Positions 1 through 8,658 of a stretch of 64,000 nt of DNA are shown in pieces (the stretch's first letter is position 1; each line of letters opens with the position of its first letter). Location: NCBI RefSeq assembly GCF_001184025.1, contig NZ_BBYG01000014.1, forward strand, positions 248,001-312,000, read 5' to 3'. The notes beneath the pieces are model-generated. The model was not told the origin of the DNA, did no database searches, and saw only the letters and a program-made list of their open reading frames with translations. The position numbers and the translations under genes are program-made. The stretch comes from Streptomyces maremycinicus. GTDB taxonomy: Bacteria; Actinomycetota; Actinomycetes; Streptomycetales; Streptomycetaceae.

Positions 1-751
1 CGGCGAAGTCGGCCGGGACGCCCACCGCCCGGCAGGCCCGGGCGATCTCGCGCATCTCCGGCTCCCAGCGCCAGGCCCGCGGCCCGGCGGCGGCCAGGTG
101 TTCCGGCTCGGCGAGCGGGGTGTCGGGCAGCATCTGCCGCGCCAGGTCGAGCAGGTCGTCCAGCACCCCGTGCCCGTCGGCCAGGGCACATGCCTGGGCG
201 GCGACGGCGTACGAGATCTTGTTGTAGGCCGCGAAGGCCAGCTTGAGCGCCGACGCCCGCCCGATCGGCCCCGCCAGGGTGACCGGGGTGAGCGCCGTGC
301 CGTCGAACAGGGCCGAGACCCGTGCCACGGCCGTGTCGTCGCCCGAGAGGTAGAGCCGGGTCCGTCCCCTCTCGCGTGGGGGCGGGCCGGTGATCCCCCC
401 GTCCACCACGGTCACCGCGTCGTCGTCGAACACCTCGGTGATGTCGGCCATCCGCTCGGGGCTCACCGCGTTGGCATCGACGTAGACGCCCCGGAACCCG
501 GCCGCCGCCACCTGTGCGGCGACGTCGAGCGCGGCGGCGGGAGGACAGACGCTCAGCACGACCTCGCAGGTCGCGGTCAGTTCCCGGATACTCGCGGCGG
601 ACCGCAGCCCGTGCTCGGCGGCCCGTTCCCGGCTCGCCGTCGACCGCCCGTGCGGCAACCACCAAGCCGCGGCTCCCGCCGCCACCGCCTGTGCCGCCAC
701 GCGTGCGCCCATGGCTCCCGGGTGCAGGATTCCCACGTCTCGATGCCCCAT
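1..751 (-). CDS. NAD(P)-dependent oxidoreductase, 6-phosphogluconate dehydrogenase-like (partial)
   Basis: Read on the minus strand from the ATG at 751, with AGGG about 8 nt upstream. The frame is open to the left edge, so the C-terminus is missing (about 250 residues seen). The N-terminus has the Rossmann motif GILHPGAMG, followed by an LSVCPP strand and a conserved DANAVSP segment. Further on, the GPIGRASALKLAFAAYNK stretch is the region of the catalytic Lys/Asn helix of beta-hydroxyacid dehydrogenases. The second half resembles the helical DUF1932-type C-terminal domain. The fold implies NAD(P)-dependent oxidation of a hydroxy acid; the substrate cannot be told. It lies 97 nt downstream of a DHA2 exporter on the same strand. 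Confidence 0.85.
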   Translation of the reverse strand, partial: MGHRDVGILHPGAMGARVAAQAVAAGAAAWWLPHGRSTASRERAAEHGLRSAASIRELTATCEVVLSVCPPAAALDVAAQVAAAGFRGVYVDANAVSPERMADITEVFDDDAVTVVDGGITGPPPRERGRTRLYLSGDDTAVARVSALFDGTALTPVTLAGPIGRASALKLAFAAYNKISYAVAAQACALADGHGVLDDLLDLARQMLPDTPLAEPEHLAAAGPRAWRWEPEMREIARACRAVGVPADFA

Positions 752-848
752 GTACGGACCCTAACGGCAGGCCGCGCCACGGACGACGGCCGCCGGCCAC
801 GATCCTGACGACGTCCGGTACCGCCGCGCGCCCACGGTGGGCCGTGCC

Positions 849-2399
849 TCAGCCGCCGCCCGGGACCGTGTCGCCCTTGAGGCGTTCCAGGTCGGAGGGG
901 CGCACCTGGATGACCACGATCGCGATGAGGGCGGCCAGCACGGTGAAGATCGCGGCCGTGACGAAGGCGGCCGATACGCCGGACGTGAGGACCTCGTCCG
1001 ACCAGGGCGCGGGGAGCTGCCCGGTGCGCCGGAATTCGAGGCGTTCGGCCGGGGTCGCCTGGGCCAGGAAGTCGGGGATCTGCTTCTCCGCCTCGTTGCG
1101 GCTGGCCGTGCCGTACATCGTGACCAGGATGGACAGGCCGAGCGAACCGCCCACCTGCTGGGTGGCGTTGAGGAGTCCGGAGGCCGCGCCGGTCTCCAGC
1201 GGGGACACGTTGGACAGCGCCATCAGCGTGAGGGAGACGAACTCCATGCCCATGCCCAGGCTGAAGACGAGCATCGGGCCGAGGACGCTGCCCGCGTACG
1301 TGGAGTCGACGTCGGTCAGGGTGAGCCAGGACAGGCCTCCCGCCGCGAGGATCGCGCCCACCACCATGAAGGGCTTGGGGCCGTACGTGGGCAGGAACCG
1401 TGAGGCGAGGCCGGCGCCGACCGCGATGACCGCGCTGACGGGCAGGAAGGCGAACCCGGCCGCGAGCGGGCTGAAGTCGAGCACGTTCTGCACGAAGAGG
1501 GTGAGGAAGAAGAACATGCCGAAGATCGCGGCGGCGAGGCACAGCATGATGCCGTAGGTGCCCGCCCTGTTGCGGTCGGCGAACATGTGCAGCGGGGTGA
1601 TCGGCTGCCGGGACCGCCGCTCGACGAGGATGAACACCGCGAGGACGACGACGGCCGCGACGAACGACGCCACCGTGACCGCGTCCCGCCATCCTTCCTG
1701 CGCGGCTCTGATGAAGCCGTACACCAGCAGCACCATGCCCACGGTGGAGGTCAGCGCGCCGGCGATGTCGAAGTGGCCGGGGTGGCGTTCGGATTCCCTG
1801 ATGTAGCGCGGCGTGGCGAAGGCGATGAGCAGTCCGATGGGCACGTTGACGAACAGCACCCACCGCCAGTTCAGATACTCGACGAGGATGCCGCCCGCGA
1901 GGAGGCCGATCGCGCCGCCGCCCGCCGAGACCGCGGCGAAGACCCCGAACGCCCGGTTGCGCTCGGGCCCTTCCGGGAACGTCGTGCTGACCAGCGAGAG
2001 GGCGGTGGGGGAGGCGATGGCGCCGCCGACGCCCTGGAGGGCGCGCGCGGCGAGGAGTTGGGCCTCGTTCTGGGCGAGTCCGCCGAGCAGGGAGGCGAGG
2101 ACGAACAGCAGCACTCCGAAGATGAACACCCGCCGCCTGCCGAGGATGTCGCCGACCCGGCCGCCGAGCAGCAGCAGGCCGCCGAAGGTGAGGGTGTAGG
2201 CGTTCACCACCCACGCCAGGCTGGTGGTGGAGAAGTCCAGGGAGCGCTGGATGTCCGGCAGCGCGATGTTCACGATGGTGATGTCCAGGACCACCATCAG
2301 CTGACAGGAGGCGATGACCAGCAGCGCCATCGCGTTGCCCCCGCCACCCTGTCGGGCGGTGGTGCGGGGTGCTGAGGTCGGCTGCGGAACGTTGCTCAT
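849..2399 (-). CDS. DHA2-family MFS drug exporter (EmrB/QacA type)
   Basis: A 516-residue membrane protein of the usual DHA2 size, with about 14 membrane segments. Motif C-like LDITIVNIALPDIQ lies in the first helix (residues 38-51). The loop 2-3 signature GRVGDILGRRR follows, then RALQGVGGAIASPTALSLV. These mark proton-coupled multidrug efflux in the plasma membrane. No strong Shine-Dalgarno precedes the ATG. Upstream on the same strand is an AraC-type regulator, and downstream is the NAD-binding oxidoreductase. The three may be co-expressed, but the 317-nt gap upstream suggests its own promoter. The substrate is unknown. Confidence 0.92.
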   Translation of the reverse strand: MSNVPQPTSAPRTTARQGGGGNAMALLVIASCQLMVVLDITIVNIALPDIQRSLDFSTTSLAWVVNAYTLTFGGLLLLGGRVGDILGRRRVFIFGVLLFVLASLLGGLAQNEAQLLAARALQGVGGAIASPTALSLVSTTFPEGPERNRAFGVFAAVSAGGGAIGLLAGGILVEYLNWRWVLFVNVPIGLLIAFATPRYIRESERHPGHFDIAGALTSTVGMVLLVYGFIRAAQEGWRDAVTVASFVAAVVVLAVFILVERRSRQPITPLHMFADRNRAGTYGIMLCLAAAIFGMFFFLTLFVQNVLDFSPLAAGFAFLPVSAVIAVGAGLASRFLPTYGPKPFMVVGAILAAGGLSWLTLTDVDSTYAGSVLGPMLVFSLGMGMEFVSLTLMALSNVSPLETGAASGLLNATQQVGGSLGLSILVTMYGTASRNEAEKQIPDFLAQATPAERLEFRRTGQLPAPWSDEVLTSGVSAAFVTAAIFTVLAALIAIVVIQVRPSDLERLKGDTVPGGG

Positions 2400-2716
2400 G
2401 GTGTGTCGCCCGCGCGGGGGCGGGCCCTGGGGAGAGGTCGGCGGACGGAGGCGTCCGCCGTCGGGTCCACCGTTCGACGGTACGCCCGCGGCCGGAGCGT
2501 CACCACTCGATCATCCGGCGGCCCTCTTCGCGCGTGGTGCGCGCGGCCGGGCGGTTCCGCGCCGCGCCAGGACTCCCCCGTCGTCCTGGCACGGCCCCGG
2601 TCACCCCGGCGGTGCGCCGCGGTGATCACCAGGATGCGGCAGGGGCGGGTGGTGTGTCGTTGGCGCAGGGTCCACAGCTACTTGGCGGAGCGTCCACCGG
2701 CGGCGAGGCGGACGTC
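2400..2716. other. Intergenic region upstream of the DHA2 exporter
   Basis: No convincing gene. It holds a perfect 8-bp inverted repeat (CGGCGGAC, 6-nt spacer, GTCCGCCG) at 2439-2446 and 2453-2460. This lies 40-60 nt upstream of the exporter start and is a possible operator. Confidence 0.4.
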
Positions 2717-3688
2717 CTAGGCCTCGGTCAGTGCCTGTGCGCGCAGTTCGCTGGGCGAGAGGCCGTAGGCGGTGCGGAACGCCCGGCTGAACTCGGCGGC
2801 CTTGGGGTAGCCCCAGCGGGCGGCCACGGCGCGGATCGGCAGGTCGCGCAGTCGGGGATCGGCGAGATCGCGGCGGGCGTTCTCCAGCCGCTGGTCGCGG
2901 ATGTAGGAGGCCACGCCGAGGCCTTCGGCCCGGAAGAGGCGGTACAGATAGCTGCGGGAGACGTGGTGTGCGGCGGCGATCGCGGCGGGGGTCAGGTCGG
3001 GGTCGTCCAGGTGCCGTCGGATGAAGGTCTTGACGTGCAGGGCCAGGGTGCGGTCGCGGGTCTCCGGCGGGAGGCGGAGGTCGGTGTCCACGGTGTGCGC
3101 GAAGAGGGCGGTGACCAGGTCCGTGACGACCGTGCCCAGCCGGGATGCGTCGGAGGGCTGGTACACGGAGGTGTCCGCGACGAGTTGGCGCAGGAACTGC
3201 GAGAGCAGCGCGCCGATCCCCTCGCGGCCGGAGAGCAGGCTCCCCAGCACCTGATCGGCCCGGCGCCCGGGCACGGCCACCAGGGCACGCGGCACCTCGA
3301 CGCCGAGGACGGTGACGGGCTCGGCTCCGGTGAGCACCTCCCACGACCGCGAGGAGGAGTTGATGTGGAAGTCGTTCATCCGGTAGGCGGCCTGCTGTCT
3401 GCCCCAGTCCGCCGCTCCCTCGCCCTTCAGCAGGAGGGACAGGTGGTACGTCTCGGGATCGGACTGGCGGATGAGTTTCGGCGTGCGGCGGAAGACCAGG
3501 TGGTCGAAGGTGGCCGGCCACACCACGACGTCGCCGAGCGCGATCACGCGTTGGCTGCCGCGGTAGTCGGCGACGCGGTCGCTGCTGAGCCGCATGGGCG
3601 CGTGCGTCCGGCCCATGCGCTCCGCCCACGCCTCGAACCGGACGTCCACCGGCAGGTCCGTGGTGCGGAAGACCGACTCGTGCAACAC
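2717..3688 (-). CDS. AraC-family transcriptional regulator
   Basis: About 323 residues. The N-terminal two thirds look like the AraC-binding-like domain common in Streptomyces (LHESVFRTTDLPVDVRFEAW near the start). The C-terminal 100 residues are a two-helix-turn-helix AraC/XylS domain (DLTPAAIAAAHHVSRSYLYR, then AARWGYPKAAEFSRAFRTAYG). I chose the GTG at 3688, just before the conserved LHESVF block. A GTG at 3706 is also possible, and longer reading would run into the preceding gene. It may control the DHA2 exporter downstream on the same strand, which is an inference from adjacency. Confidence 0.85.
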   Translation of the reverse strand: MLHESVFRTTDLPVDVRFEAWAERMGRTHAPMRLSSDRVADYRGSQRVIALGDVVVWPATFDHLVFRRTPKLIRQSDPETYHLSLLLKGEGAADWGRQQAAYRMNDFHINSSSRSWEVLTGAEPVTVLGVEVPRALVAVPGRRADQVLGSLLSGREGIGALLSQFLRQLVADTSVYQPSDASRLGTVVTDLVTALFAHTVDTDLRLPPETRDRTLALHVKTFIRRHLDDPDLTPAAIAAAHHVSRSYLYRLFRAEGLGVASYIRDQRLENARRDLADPRLRDLPIRAVAARWGYPKAAEFSRAFRTAYGLSPSELRAQALTEA

Positions 3689-3732
3689 GCACGTAGTCAA
3701 CCACACCGGGTTCAGGAGGCTGTTGGCGGCGG

Positions 3733-4380
3733 TCAGCCCAGGTGAGCGGTGTCGACTGTCACGGCGTCCGTGGTGTTGGCGGTGATCGTGATGTAGCCGG
3801 GGTCGCCGTTGCGGTCGAGGTAGCACATGGCGTACCCGACGGAGACGGCCGCCTTGCGTTCCGGGTTGTCGGTGACGGCCTTGCGGCAGCCCTCCGCCGT
3901 GGGCACCTCGGACGAGCCCCACGACGCCAGGTTGCCGCTGGTGGACATCAGGAAGCCGCCCTGGACGTAGAGGGCGTCCGTGCCGGCGTCCGCCACCACG
4001 GGCGGCGTGGACGTGAAGTCGTAGCCGACGGGGGCCTTCTGACCGTCCGACTGTTCCATGACGAAGCCGCGCACCAGCGCGGTGGAGGGTGAGGAGGTGC
4101 CGTCGGGCAGACCGGCCGTGACCGCCGCGCCTCCCCCTCCGACGACCACCAGGGCGGTGAGTCCGGCGAGCAGCGGATGGGCGTACGCCAGGGTCAGCAG
4201 GGGCCCGATCACCGGGATGGAGAACTTCATCTGGGTGTTCTTCTGCGTGATCCGGGCGCTGCCGCTCGCCGTCGCCGTCTGCGTCGAGGAGTGGTGGCTG
4301 CCGGGCTGGGGTGGCACGAAGGTGTCGTCGCGGGAGTCGTGGTCGCCGAGTCGCGCGCCGCGTGTGCGGTCGGTGTTCAT
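3733..4380 (-). CDS. Hypothetical membrane-anchored protein
   Basis: A protein of 215 residues from the ATG at 4380, with no family I recognise. An N-terminal Ser/Thr/Gln-rich polar stretch of about 50 residues precedes MKFSIPVIGPLL and one clear membrane segment (LLAGLTALVVVGGGGAAVTAG, about residues 70-90). The C-terminal 125 residues would then be extracytoplasmic. They carry two cysteines (EGCRKA and YAMCYL) that could form a disulfide. The stop lies 44 nt before the AraC-type regulator, so the two may be cotranscribed. Confidence 0.6.
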   Translation of the reverse strand: MNTDRTRGARLGDHDSRDDTFVPPQPGSHHSSTQTATASGSARITQKNTQMKFSIPVIGPLLTLAYAHPLLAGLTALVVVGGGGAAVTAGLPDGTSSPSTALVRGFVMEQSDGQKAPVGYDFTSTPPVVADAGTDALYVQGGFLMSTSGNLASWGSSEVPTAEGCRKAVTDNPERKAAVSVGYAMCYLDRNGDPGYITITANTTDAVTVDTAHLG

Positions 4381-4381
4381 G

Positions 4382-4417
4382 GCTCGGGACGCTAGCGACA
4401 GCCGACCCCGTGGTCTT
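4382..4417 (-). promoter_or_regulatory. Possible leaderless promoter for the membrane-anchored protein
   Basis: On the minus strand, TAGCGT (4394-4389) has the TAnnnT form of a -10 box and lies 8 nt before the ATG at 4380. A weak -35 (AAGACC, 4417-4412) is 17 nt further up. No Shine-Dalgarno is seen, consistent with a leaderless start. This is a motif match only. Confidence 0.3.
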
Positions 4418-4591
4418 GTTTTGTCGCAGATTGTCGCCAAGGGCCCGCTTACAGGCGTTCGTTGTGTTGCGCGTGATCGGCGAGGGGAAGGCTTCGGACT
4501 TGCTACTCGGCGGTCATATTACTGAACCGTAACCTACCGACCGCTACCCGAGGTAACCCAGCCCTCGCTACGGTCCTGACAGTTCGTCTAA

Positions 4592-4634
4592 GAGCGGTAC
4601 GGGCAACGGTGGACGACCGGGACCCGTACCGCTC
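4592..4634. other. Long inverted repeat in the lipase leader
   Basis: Perfect 12-bp arms GAGCGGTACGGG (4592-4603) and CCCGTACCGCTC (4623-4634) enclose a 19-nt loop. The element is 87 nt upstream of the lipase start, in an otherwise empty 340-nt gap between divergent genes. It could be a 5'-UTR structure or an operator. The loop is long for a terminator and no T run follows. Confidence 0.5.
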
Positions 4635-4720
4635 GGTCGTCACGGTCCGCACCCCACCGGGCCGTCCGCCACCCGAGCCGCAGACGAAGGCTCGGCCTCC
4701 CACCTCACCGGAGGTCCGCC

Positions 4721-6046
4721 ATGCCCGCCCCCACCCGCCTGCTGGCCGCAGCCGTCACCGCTGCCGCCTGCCTCGGCGCCACCGCCGTACCCGCCGACGC
4801 GACCGCGCAGTCGGACGCCGTGGTCTCGCGCGGCGTCACCATCCCCACGTTCTACAACCCGCCCGCCTCCCTCCCGGCGGCCGACGGCGCCCTGATCCGC
4901 TCCGAGCCGCTTCCGCTGGCGTTGAGCCTGCCGGGCATCGACGGACCGCTGCCCGGCACGGCGACCCGCCTGATGTACAAGTCCACGGACTCGGCCGGCC
5001 GCCCCATGGCGGTCACCGGCGCGTACATCGAACCGTCGGCCCGATGGACGGGCAGCGGACCGCGGCCGCTGGTCGTCGTGGCCCCCGGCACGATGGGCCA
5101 GGGCGACCAGTGCGCCGCCTCCCTCGGCCTCGAACACCCGCTCCTCGTCAACGGCCAGACCCTGTCCGTCGGCTACGAAACGCTGGCGGTCTACCGCCTC
5201 CTCGCCCGGGGCATCGCCGTCGCGGTCACGGACTACACGGGACTCGGCACGACCGACCGGCTGCACACCTACGTCAACCGGGTCGACGAGGCCCACGCCG
5301 TCCTGGACGCCGTCCGCGCCACCCGTTCCCTCGACGGCACGTCGCTGACGACGGCTTCCCGGGTGGCGCTGTTCGGCTACAGCCAGGGTGGCGGGGCCAC
5401 GGCGGCCGCCGCCGAGCTCCAGCCCTCGTACGCCCCCGACGTCACCCTCGCCGGGACCTACACCGGGGCTCCGCCCGCCGACCTGGTCGCCGTCACCAAG
5501 GCCATCGACGGCGGTGACCTGGCCGGGGCGCTGGGCTGGTCGGTGAACGGCTTCCTGGAGTCCGATCCCGCCCTCGTGCCGATCGCCGAGGCTCACCTGA
5601 ACGCGGCCGGCCGTGCCGCGCTCAAGGACCTGTCGACGATGTGCGTGGGCGACGCCCTCCTCTCCTACAACTCGGCCAGCAGCACCGCCTGGACCACGGA
5701 CGGAAGCTCGCTCAGCGACATCGTCCAGGCCGAACCGGCTCTCAAGGCGTTCCTGGACGACCAGCGCATCGGCACCCTGAAGCCCGCGTCCCCGGTACGG
5801 GTGGCGACCGGTACGGCCGACGACCTGGTACCCCACGCCCAGGCGCGGGCCCTCGCCGTCGCCTGGTGCGCCAAGGGCGCCGACGTCACCTACAAGCCCG
5901 TCGTCCTGCCCGGTCTCGGCCGGTCCCTGATCAACCACTTCACGCCGCTGCTCGCCGACCAGGGCGACGCGATCTCCTGGCTGGCCGACCGGCTCAACGG
6001 CAGGCCGGTCACGTCCAACTGCGCCACCCTCCCCCTCCGGCCCTGA
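4721..6046 (+). CDS. Secreted lipase (secretory lipase / LIP family alpha/beta hydrolase)
   Basis: 441 residues with GGAGG 7 nt before the ATG. A Sec signal peptide (MPAPTRLLAAAVTAAACLGA, cleavage near ADATA-QSD) directs export. The fold matches the PF03583-type secretory lipases. The nucleophile elbow is GYSQGG with Ser221, the acid is probably Asp367 or Asp368 in GTADDLVP, and the histidine is His406 in SLINHF. Cysteines at CAASL, TMCVG, AWCAK and SNCAT suggest two disulfides. The reaction would be hydrolysis of acyl glycerols or other esters outside the cell. It is divergent from the membrane-anchored protein, and downstream lies the 16-bp repeat array. Confidence 0.88.
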   Translation: MPAPTRLLAAAVTAAACLGATAVPADATAQSDAVVSRGVTIPTFYNPPASLPAADGALIRSEPLPLALSLPGIDGPLPGTATRLMYKSTDSAGRPMAVTGAYIEPSARWTGSGPRPLVVVAPGTMGQGDQCAASLGLEHPLLVNGQTLSVGYETLAVYRLLARGIAVAVTDYTGLGTTDRLHTYVNRVDEAHAVLDAVRATRSLDGTSLTTASRVALFGYSQGGGATAAAAELQPSYAPDVTLAGTYTGAPPADLVAVTKAIDGGDLAGALGWSVNGFLESDPALVPIAEAHLNAAGRAALKDLSTMCVGDALLSYNSASSTAWTTDGSSLSDIVQAEPALKAFLDDQRIGTLKPASPVRVATGTADDLVPHAQARALAVAWCAKGADVTYKPVVLPGLGRSLINHFTPLLADQGDAISWLADRLNGRPVTSNCATLPLRP

Positions 6047-6097
6047 CACGAGTCACTTCGGACACGAGTCACTCCGACTCGAATCGGTCCCGTGAGG

Positions 6098-6209
6098 AGT
6101 CGGTCACGACATGAGTCGGTCGCGACTTCAGTCGGTCGCGACTTGAGTCGGTCGCGACTTCAGTCGGTCACGACTTCAGTCGGTCACGACATGAGTCGGT
6201 CGCGACTTG
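6098..6209. repeat. Seven-copy 16-bp tandem array of small dyads
   Basis: Seven head-to-tail units of AGTCGGTCRCGACWTS occupy 6098-6209, with a degenerate eighth copy after them and decayed copies before (from about 6050). Each unit contains AGTCG-GTCR-CGACT, a 5-bp dyad with a 4-nt spacer, and the junctions form the reverse dyad CGACT-TS-AGTCG. Half-sites therefore recur about every 8 bp on alternating strands. The array sits between the lipase stop and a perfect hairpin. Confidence 0.9.
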
Positions 6210-6220
6210 AGTCCGCCTCG

Positions 6221-6255
6221 GCGGCCGGTACGCGCACGCGCCGCGTACCGGCCGC
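6221..6255. terminator. Perfect 14-bp hairpin, likely terminator
   Basis: GCGGCCGGTACGCG (6221-6234), a 7-nt loop, then CGCGTACCGGCCGC (6242-6255). No T tract follows, as is usual for Streptomyces. It lies between the lipase and the convergent RsbW-like gene and could stop both. Confidence 0.65.
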
Positions 6256-6364
6256 TGAGGGCTGTATACGGACAGACACGTGACAGGCGTGCGGACACCT
6301 GCCGTGCGCCGCCCGGTCGGGCGCGGCCGGGCGCCTTGGTGCCGCCGGGCGCAGTGGTTCTCCG

Positions 6365-6835
6365 TCAGTCGGAGAGTCCCAGGCGGGCGACGATCCGTTT
6401 GCCGACCGGCTCCCGCGCGACGTCGAGGTCCTCGGTCACCGCCCGCACGATCTCCAGGCCGTGCTGGCCCACCCGCGTCGGGTCCGGCGGGCGCGGCTCC
6501 GGCAGCACCGGGTCGCTGTCCCAGACCGCGATCTCCACCGCGGCACCGGCGATGCGCAGCTGGAGCAGGACCGGACCGGGCGCGTATCTGAGCGCGTTCG
6601 TGACCAGCTCGCTCACCACGAGCTGGGACAGATCGAGGGCCCGGGCCGACACGGCCAGGCCGTGGCGGCTCTGCGCACGACTGAGGAAGTCGCCCGTGAG
6701 CCGACGCGCCCGGGCGATACAACCGTCCTTGCCGTCCAACGCCACCGTGGTCTCGGCAGGATCCCCGTCGGTGACGGAGGGATCCTGGTCGGGCGGGACA
6801 GGTTCCATCCGGACCGCCTTCACTACCCCGTTCAT
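6365..6835 (-). CDS. RsbW-like anti-sigma factor / HATPase_c ATP-binding protein
   Basis: 156 residues, the usual length of stand-alone Streptomyces GHKL ATPase proteins. The N box is SELVTNALRYAPG (about residues 82-94), the G1-like box is VWDSD, and the G2 region is RVGQHGLEIVRA. There is no histidine phosphoacceptor or membrane segment, so it is a cytoplasmic anti-sigma or serine kinase-type protein. Its partner sigma or anti-anti-sigma is not encoded nearby. The same domain ends the SpoIIE phosphatase at 59977-62352. The first 25-35 residues are poorly conserved, so the true start may be further in. Confidence 0.85.
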   Translation of the reverse strand: MNGVVKAVRMEPVPPDQDPSVTDGDPAETTVALDGKDGCIARARRLTGDFLSRAQSRHGLAVSARALDLSQLVVSELVTNALRYAPGPVLLQLRIAGAAVEIAVWDSDPVLPEPRPPDPTRVGQHGLEIVRAVTEDLDVAREPVGKRIVARLGLSD

Positions 6836-7381
6836 ATCGGCGCGGCTACCCGCGAACCCACCCCCTACGCCTCAGCCGCACCACGCACCCGGTCATCGGG
6901 ACGCAGGCCGTCGGCGGTGTCGTCCGCGGACCCGGCGGCGTGCGCCCCGCTCACGAGCGGGTCGGGGTCGGTCGGCAGCGCTTTCCGCACCCGGTACCGA
7001 GAACGGGTGCAGCGCCTTCCGAGGGCCACGGGCGACACCGGGGACGGCGGAACGGGGCCGCGTCCGCGCCGGCTCCGCCGGGACGGCACGGCACCGTCAC
7101 GCTCGCCGTGAAGGATCAGCCGATCGACGGCAACCGGTCCCCGTCATCGGGGTCAAGGCGGGCTGGGACCTCACGCCGCGCCGGGGCGACGTAACGGCTT
7201 TCGAGAACATGGAGGGCATCTCCCGGCCGCGCGCGGTCGGGTTGCACTCCACCAGGAGCCAGGCCGAGCCCTGCGTTCCCCGGAAGGTCGCCCTGCCGGA
7301 CGGCCAGGACCGCGCACTGCCGGACGGCCGGAACCCCTCCCGGCCGACGTACCCCTCCCTCGCACAGAATCCGGACCGCCC
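6836..7381. other. Long intergenic region without a recognisable gene
   Basis: 546 nt between divergent genes. No reading frame here has a plausible start or a family signature. There is a 13-bp direct repeat CTGCCGGACGGCC near 7303 and 7319. Part of the stretch could be a decayed gene, but I see no specific homology to name. Confidence 0.4.
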
Positions 7382-8653
7382 ATGCAACCCCCGCCCCTGG
7401 TTCCGCCCCGCCCAGGACAGTCACCCTCGGTGATCGAATCTTCACCCGACATGCCTCCGCCGGTGCGATGGGGCTGGCTCGACGCGTTGCGGGCCGTCGC
7501 GGCTCTCGCGGTGGTCCTCGACCACTCGTCGTACGTGTTCCTGCCGGAGTTCCGGCGGGAAGTGATGCCGCAGTTCACCGTCGGGCGGTACGGCGTCCTG
7601 CTGTTCTTCCTGGTCAGCGGATACATCGTGCCGGCGTCCCTGGAGCGCGGTGGCTGTGTGCGGTCGTTCTGGATCAGCCGGGCGTTCCGCGTGTACCCGA
7701 TGTGGGCGGCCGCCGTCACCGCGATGCTGACGCTCACCCTGCTGGGCGTGACGGAGTGGCGCGCCGGTCCGGGCAGCCGGAGCCTCGCCACGGTCGCCGT
7801 CGCCCATGTGACCCTGCTCCAGGAACTCCTCGGGACGCCGAGCCTCCTGCTCGTCCTGTGGACCCTCTCCTACGAGATGGCCTTCTATCTGCTGGTCGTC
7901 GCCCTCTTCACGGTGCGTCTGCACCGGCGGTCGGCGGCGATCGCCGGGACCCTCGCCGCGCTCGCCGCCGTGAGCGCCACGGTGGGGGCCGCGCTCCCGG
8001 TCTCCGCGCTCTCCGGCGCCGCAGGGACCGGACCGCTGGTCGCGCTCGTCACGGCCGCCCTGGTGCTCGCCGTCTGCTGCGCGAGCGCCGGGACAGCCGC
8101 GCTCCGGGTGGCGGGGGGTGTACTGGGCGGGGTGGCTGCGCTGGTCCTGGTCGCTTTCAACGGCACGGTCGCCATGTGGGAGGGCCTGGTGATCCTCGCC
8201 GTGATGTTCCTCGGCACCGCGGTCCACCGCGCCGAGCACGGCGGGAGCGGCCGGCGGCGCGTGGCGGGCACGGCCGCCGTGGTGGTCCTCTGCGCCGTGG
8301 GGAGTGCGTACGGGTCCGGGGACGACCCGCACTTCACCCGGCGCGGCTGGATCCTGGCGTTCCTGCTGGCGGCGCTCACGTTCGGCGCCGGTCTGGCGCT
8401 GCGCCACCGGCACGTACCGCGCCCGTGGGGCGCGCTGGGCACGATCAGCTACTCGGTCTACCTGGTGCATCCCGTGCTGCTGGCGGTGACCGACGGCACG
8501 CTCGGCCGGTGGCGCCACGACGTTCCCGCGCTGGAGGCGGCGTTCATCGCCGTGCTGCTGCCGCTGTGCGCACTGACCTACCGGTACGTCGAGGCACCGG
8601 GCCAGGCGTGGGGCCGCAGACTGGCACGCCGCTTCCAGCCGGGATCACGTTGA
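7382..8653 (+). CDS. Acyltransferase 3 (OatA/NodX-type) membrane protein
   Basis: 423 residues with about 10-11 membrane segments. The family signature lies at the first helix: LDALRAVAALAVVLDHSS, with the Arg and the His of the acyltransferase-3 motif. Further marks are FFLVSGYIV and the RAFRVYPMW segment, and SYSVYLVHPVLL lies near the end. These integral membrane enzymes move acetyl or other acyl groups onto extracytoplasmic sugars, peptidoglycan or natural products. The target is unknown here. An internal ATG at 7451 or GTG at 7430 could be the true start, because the first 20 residues are proline-rich and no clear ribosome site precedes the ATG at 7382. Confidence 0.85.
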   Translation: MQPPPLVPPRPGQSPSVIESSPDMPPPVRWGWLDALRAVAALAVVLDHSSYVFLPEFRREVMPQFTVGRYGVLLFFLVSGYIVPASLERGGCVRSFWISRAFRVYPMWAAAVTAMLTLTLLGVTEWRAGPGSRSLATVAVAHVTLLQELLGTPSLLLVLWTLSYEMAFYLLVVALFTVRLHRRSAAIAGTLAALAAVSATVGAALPVSALSGAAGTGPLVALVTAALVLAVCCASAGTAALRVAGGVLGGVAALVLVAFNGTVAMWEGLVILAVMFLGTAVHRAEHGGSGRRRVAGTAAVVVLCAVGSAYGSGDDPHFTRRGWILAFLLAALTFGAGLALRHRHVPRPWGALGTISYSVYLVHPVLLAVTDGTLGRWRHDVPALEAAFIAVLLPLCALTYRYVEAPGQAWGRRLARRFQPGSR

Positions 8654-8658
8654 GGCGG

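Noticed and set aside
6098..6209. CRISPR array
   Set aside because: The units are contiguous with no unique spacers and no cas genes are present.
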